DNA of 5,990 bases. Origin: Actinomycetota bacterium (GTDB lineage Bacteria; Actinomycetota; Acidimicrobiia; Acidimicrobiales; Ilumatobacteraceae). Of this stretch, positions 5,943 to 5,990 are shown piece by piece (positions within the stretch are counted from its first letter, which is position 1; every line of letters starts with the position of its first letter). The notes under the pieces were generated by a model, which ran no database searches, was not told the DNA's origin, and saw nothing but the letters and a program-made list of their open reading frames with translations. The stretch is from NCBI GenBank assembly GCA_009927375.1, contig RFNE01000238.1, positions 1-5,990 of the forward strand, written 5' to 3'. The position numbers and the translations under genes were made by a program.

Positions 5943-5990
5943 ATGCTCGCCAACGCTTGGCACCCCGTTGCATACAGCAGTGACGTGGCC
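5943..5990 (+). CDS. N-terminus of a Rieske oxygenase on the plus strand (truncated by window edge)
   Basis: ATG 5943 opens a frame reading MLANAWHPVAYSSDVA to the window end. An AWHPVAYS-type sequence is the classic first strand of Rieske oxygenases of the VanA/phthalate-dioxygenase kind. An in-frame TGA at 5937-5939 means ATG 5943 is the first possible start; no good ribosome binding site is visible. Either a second, divergently transcribed Rieske gene begins here, or this is the missing N-terminus of the minus-strand oxygenase, flipped by an inversion or misassembly. Only 16 residues are visible, so the family call rests on the motif alone. Confidence 0.6.
   Translation, partial: MLANAWHPVAYSSDVA

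Noticed and set aside
1..5990. CRISPR arrays, tRNA or rRNA genes, insertion sequences, toxin-antitoxin or phage-defence modules
   Set aside because: I found no spaced direct repeats, no cloverleaf-like sequence, no transposase motif and no defence-type domain on either strand.

Overview
The window is moderately high-GC DNA (about 60% by eye) with tightly packed genes, GAGGAG-type ribosome binding sites and use of ATG and TTG starts. Together with the protein types, this suggests an actinobacterium, possibly an Acidimicrobiia-like environmental lineage. That placement is an inference from style; there is no rRNA or other marker here.

Layout. Bases 1-44 look like the tail of a gene entering from the left. 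Bases 45-247 are non-coding and carry a strong inverted repeat that overlaps two TTAGG-type half-palindromes, next to a TTGACT hexamer. Three intact plus-strand genes follow: an exported or membrane-anchored three-cupredoxin multicopper oxidase (248-1630), a small DUF1003 membrane protein (1695-2105) and a hormone-sensitive-lipase-type alpha/beta hydrolase (2165-3076). One base after the hydrolase stop comes a SdsA1-type alkyl sulfatase (about 3078-4974) that is broken in this sequence. Its metallo-beta-lactamase half and its C-terminal half lie in different frames, joined cleanly by one missing base at about 3958, and its extreme N-terminus appears to need a second one-base correction. Converging on it, two bases away on the minus strand, is a VanA/PaO-like Rieske oxygenase (4977-5837 as an open frame). 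Its 5' end is disturbed at a run of five A, and a typical Rieske N-terminus is missing from the minus strand. The last 48 bases encode exactly such an N-terminus (MLANAWHPVAYSSDVA), but on the plus strand.

Functional reading. The hydrolase and sulfatase are almost certainly co-transcribed and would remove ester and sulfate-ester groups. The adjacent Rieske oxygenase(s) would hydroxylate or demethylate an aromatic or polycyclic substrate. This is an inferred catabolic neighbourhood, not a demonstrated pathway. The multicopper oxidase/DUF1003 pair looks like a separate unit concerned with copper-dependent oxidation at the cell envelope.

I do not see a convincing undescribed system. The points most worth checking are the strand-switched Rieske N-terminus, the repairable frameshifts, which may be sequencing errors or real decay, and the possible metal-responsive operator before the multicopper oxidase.
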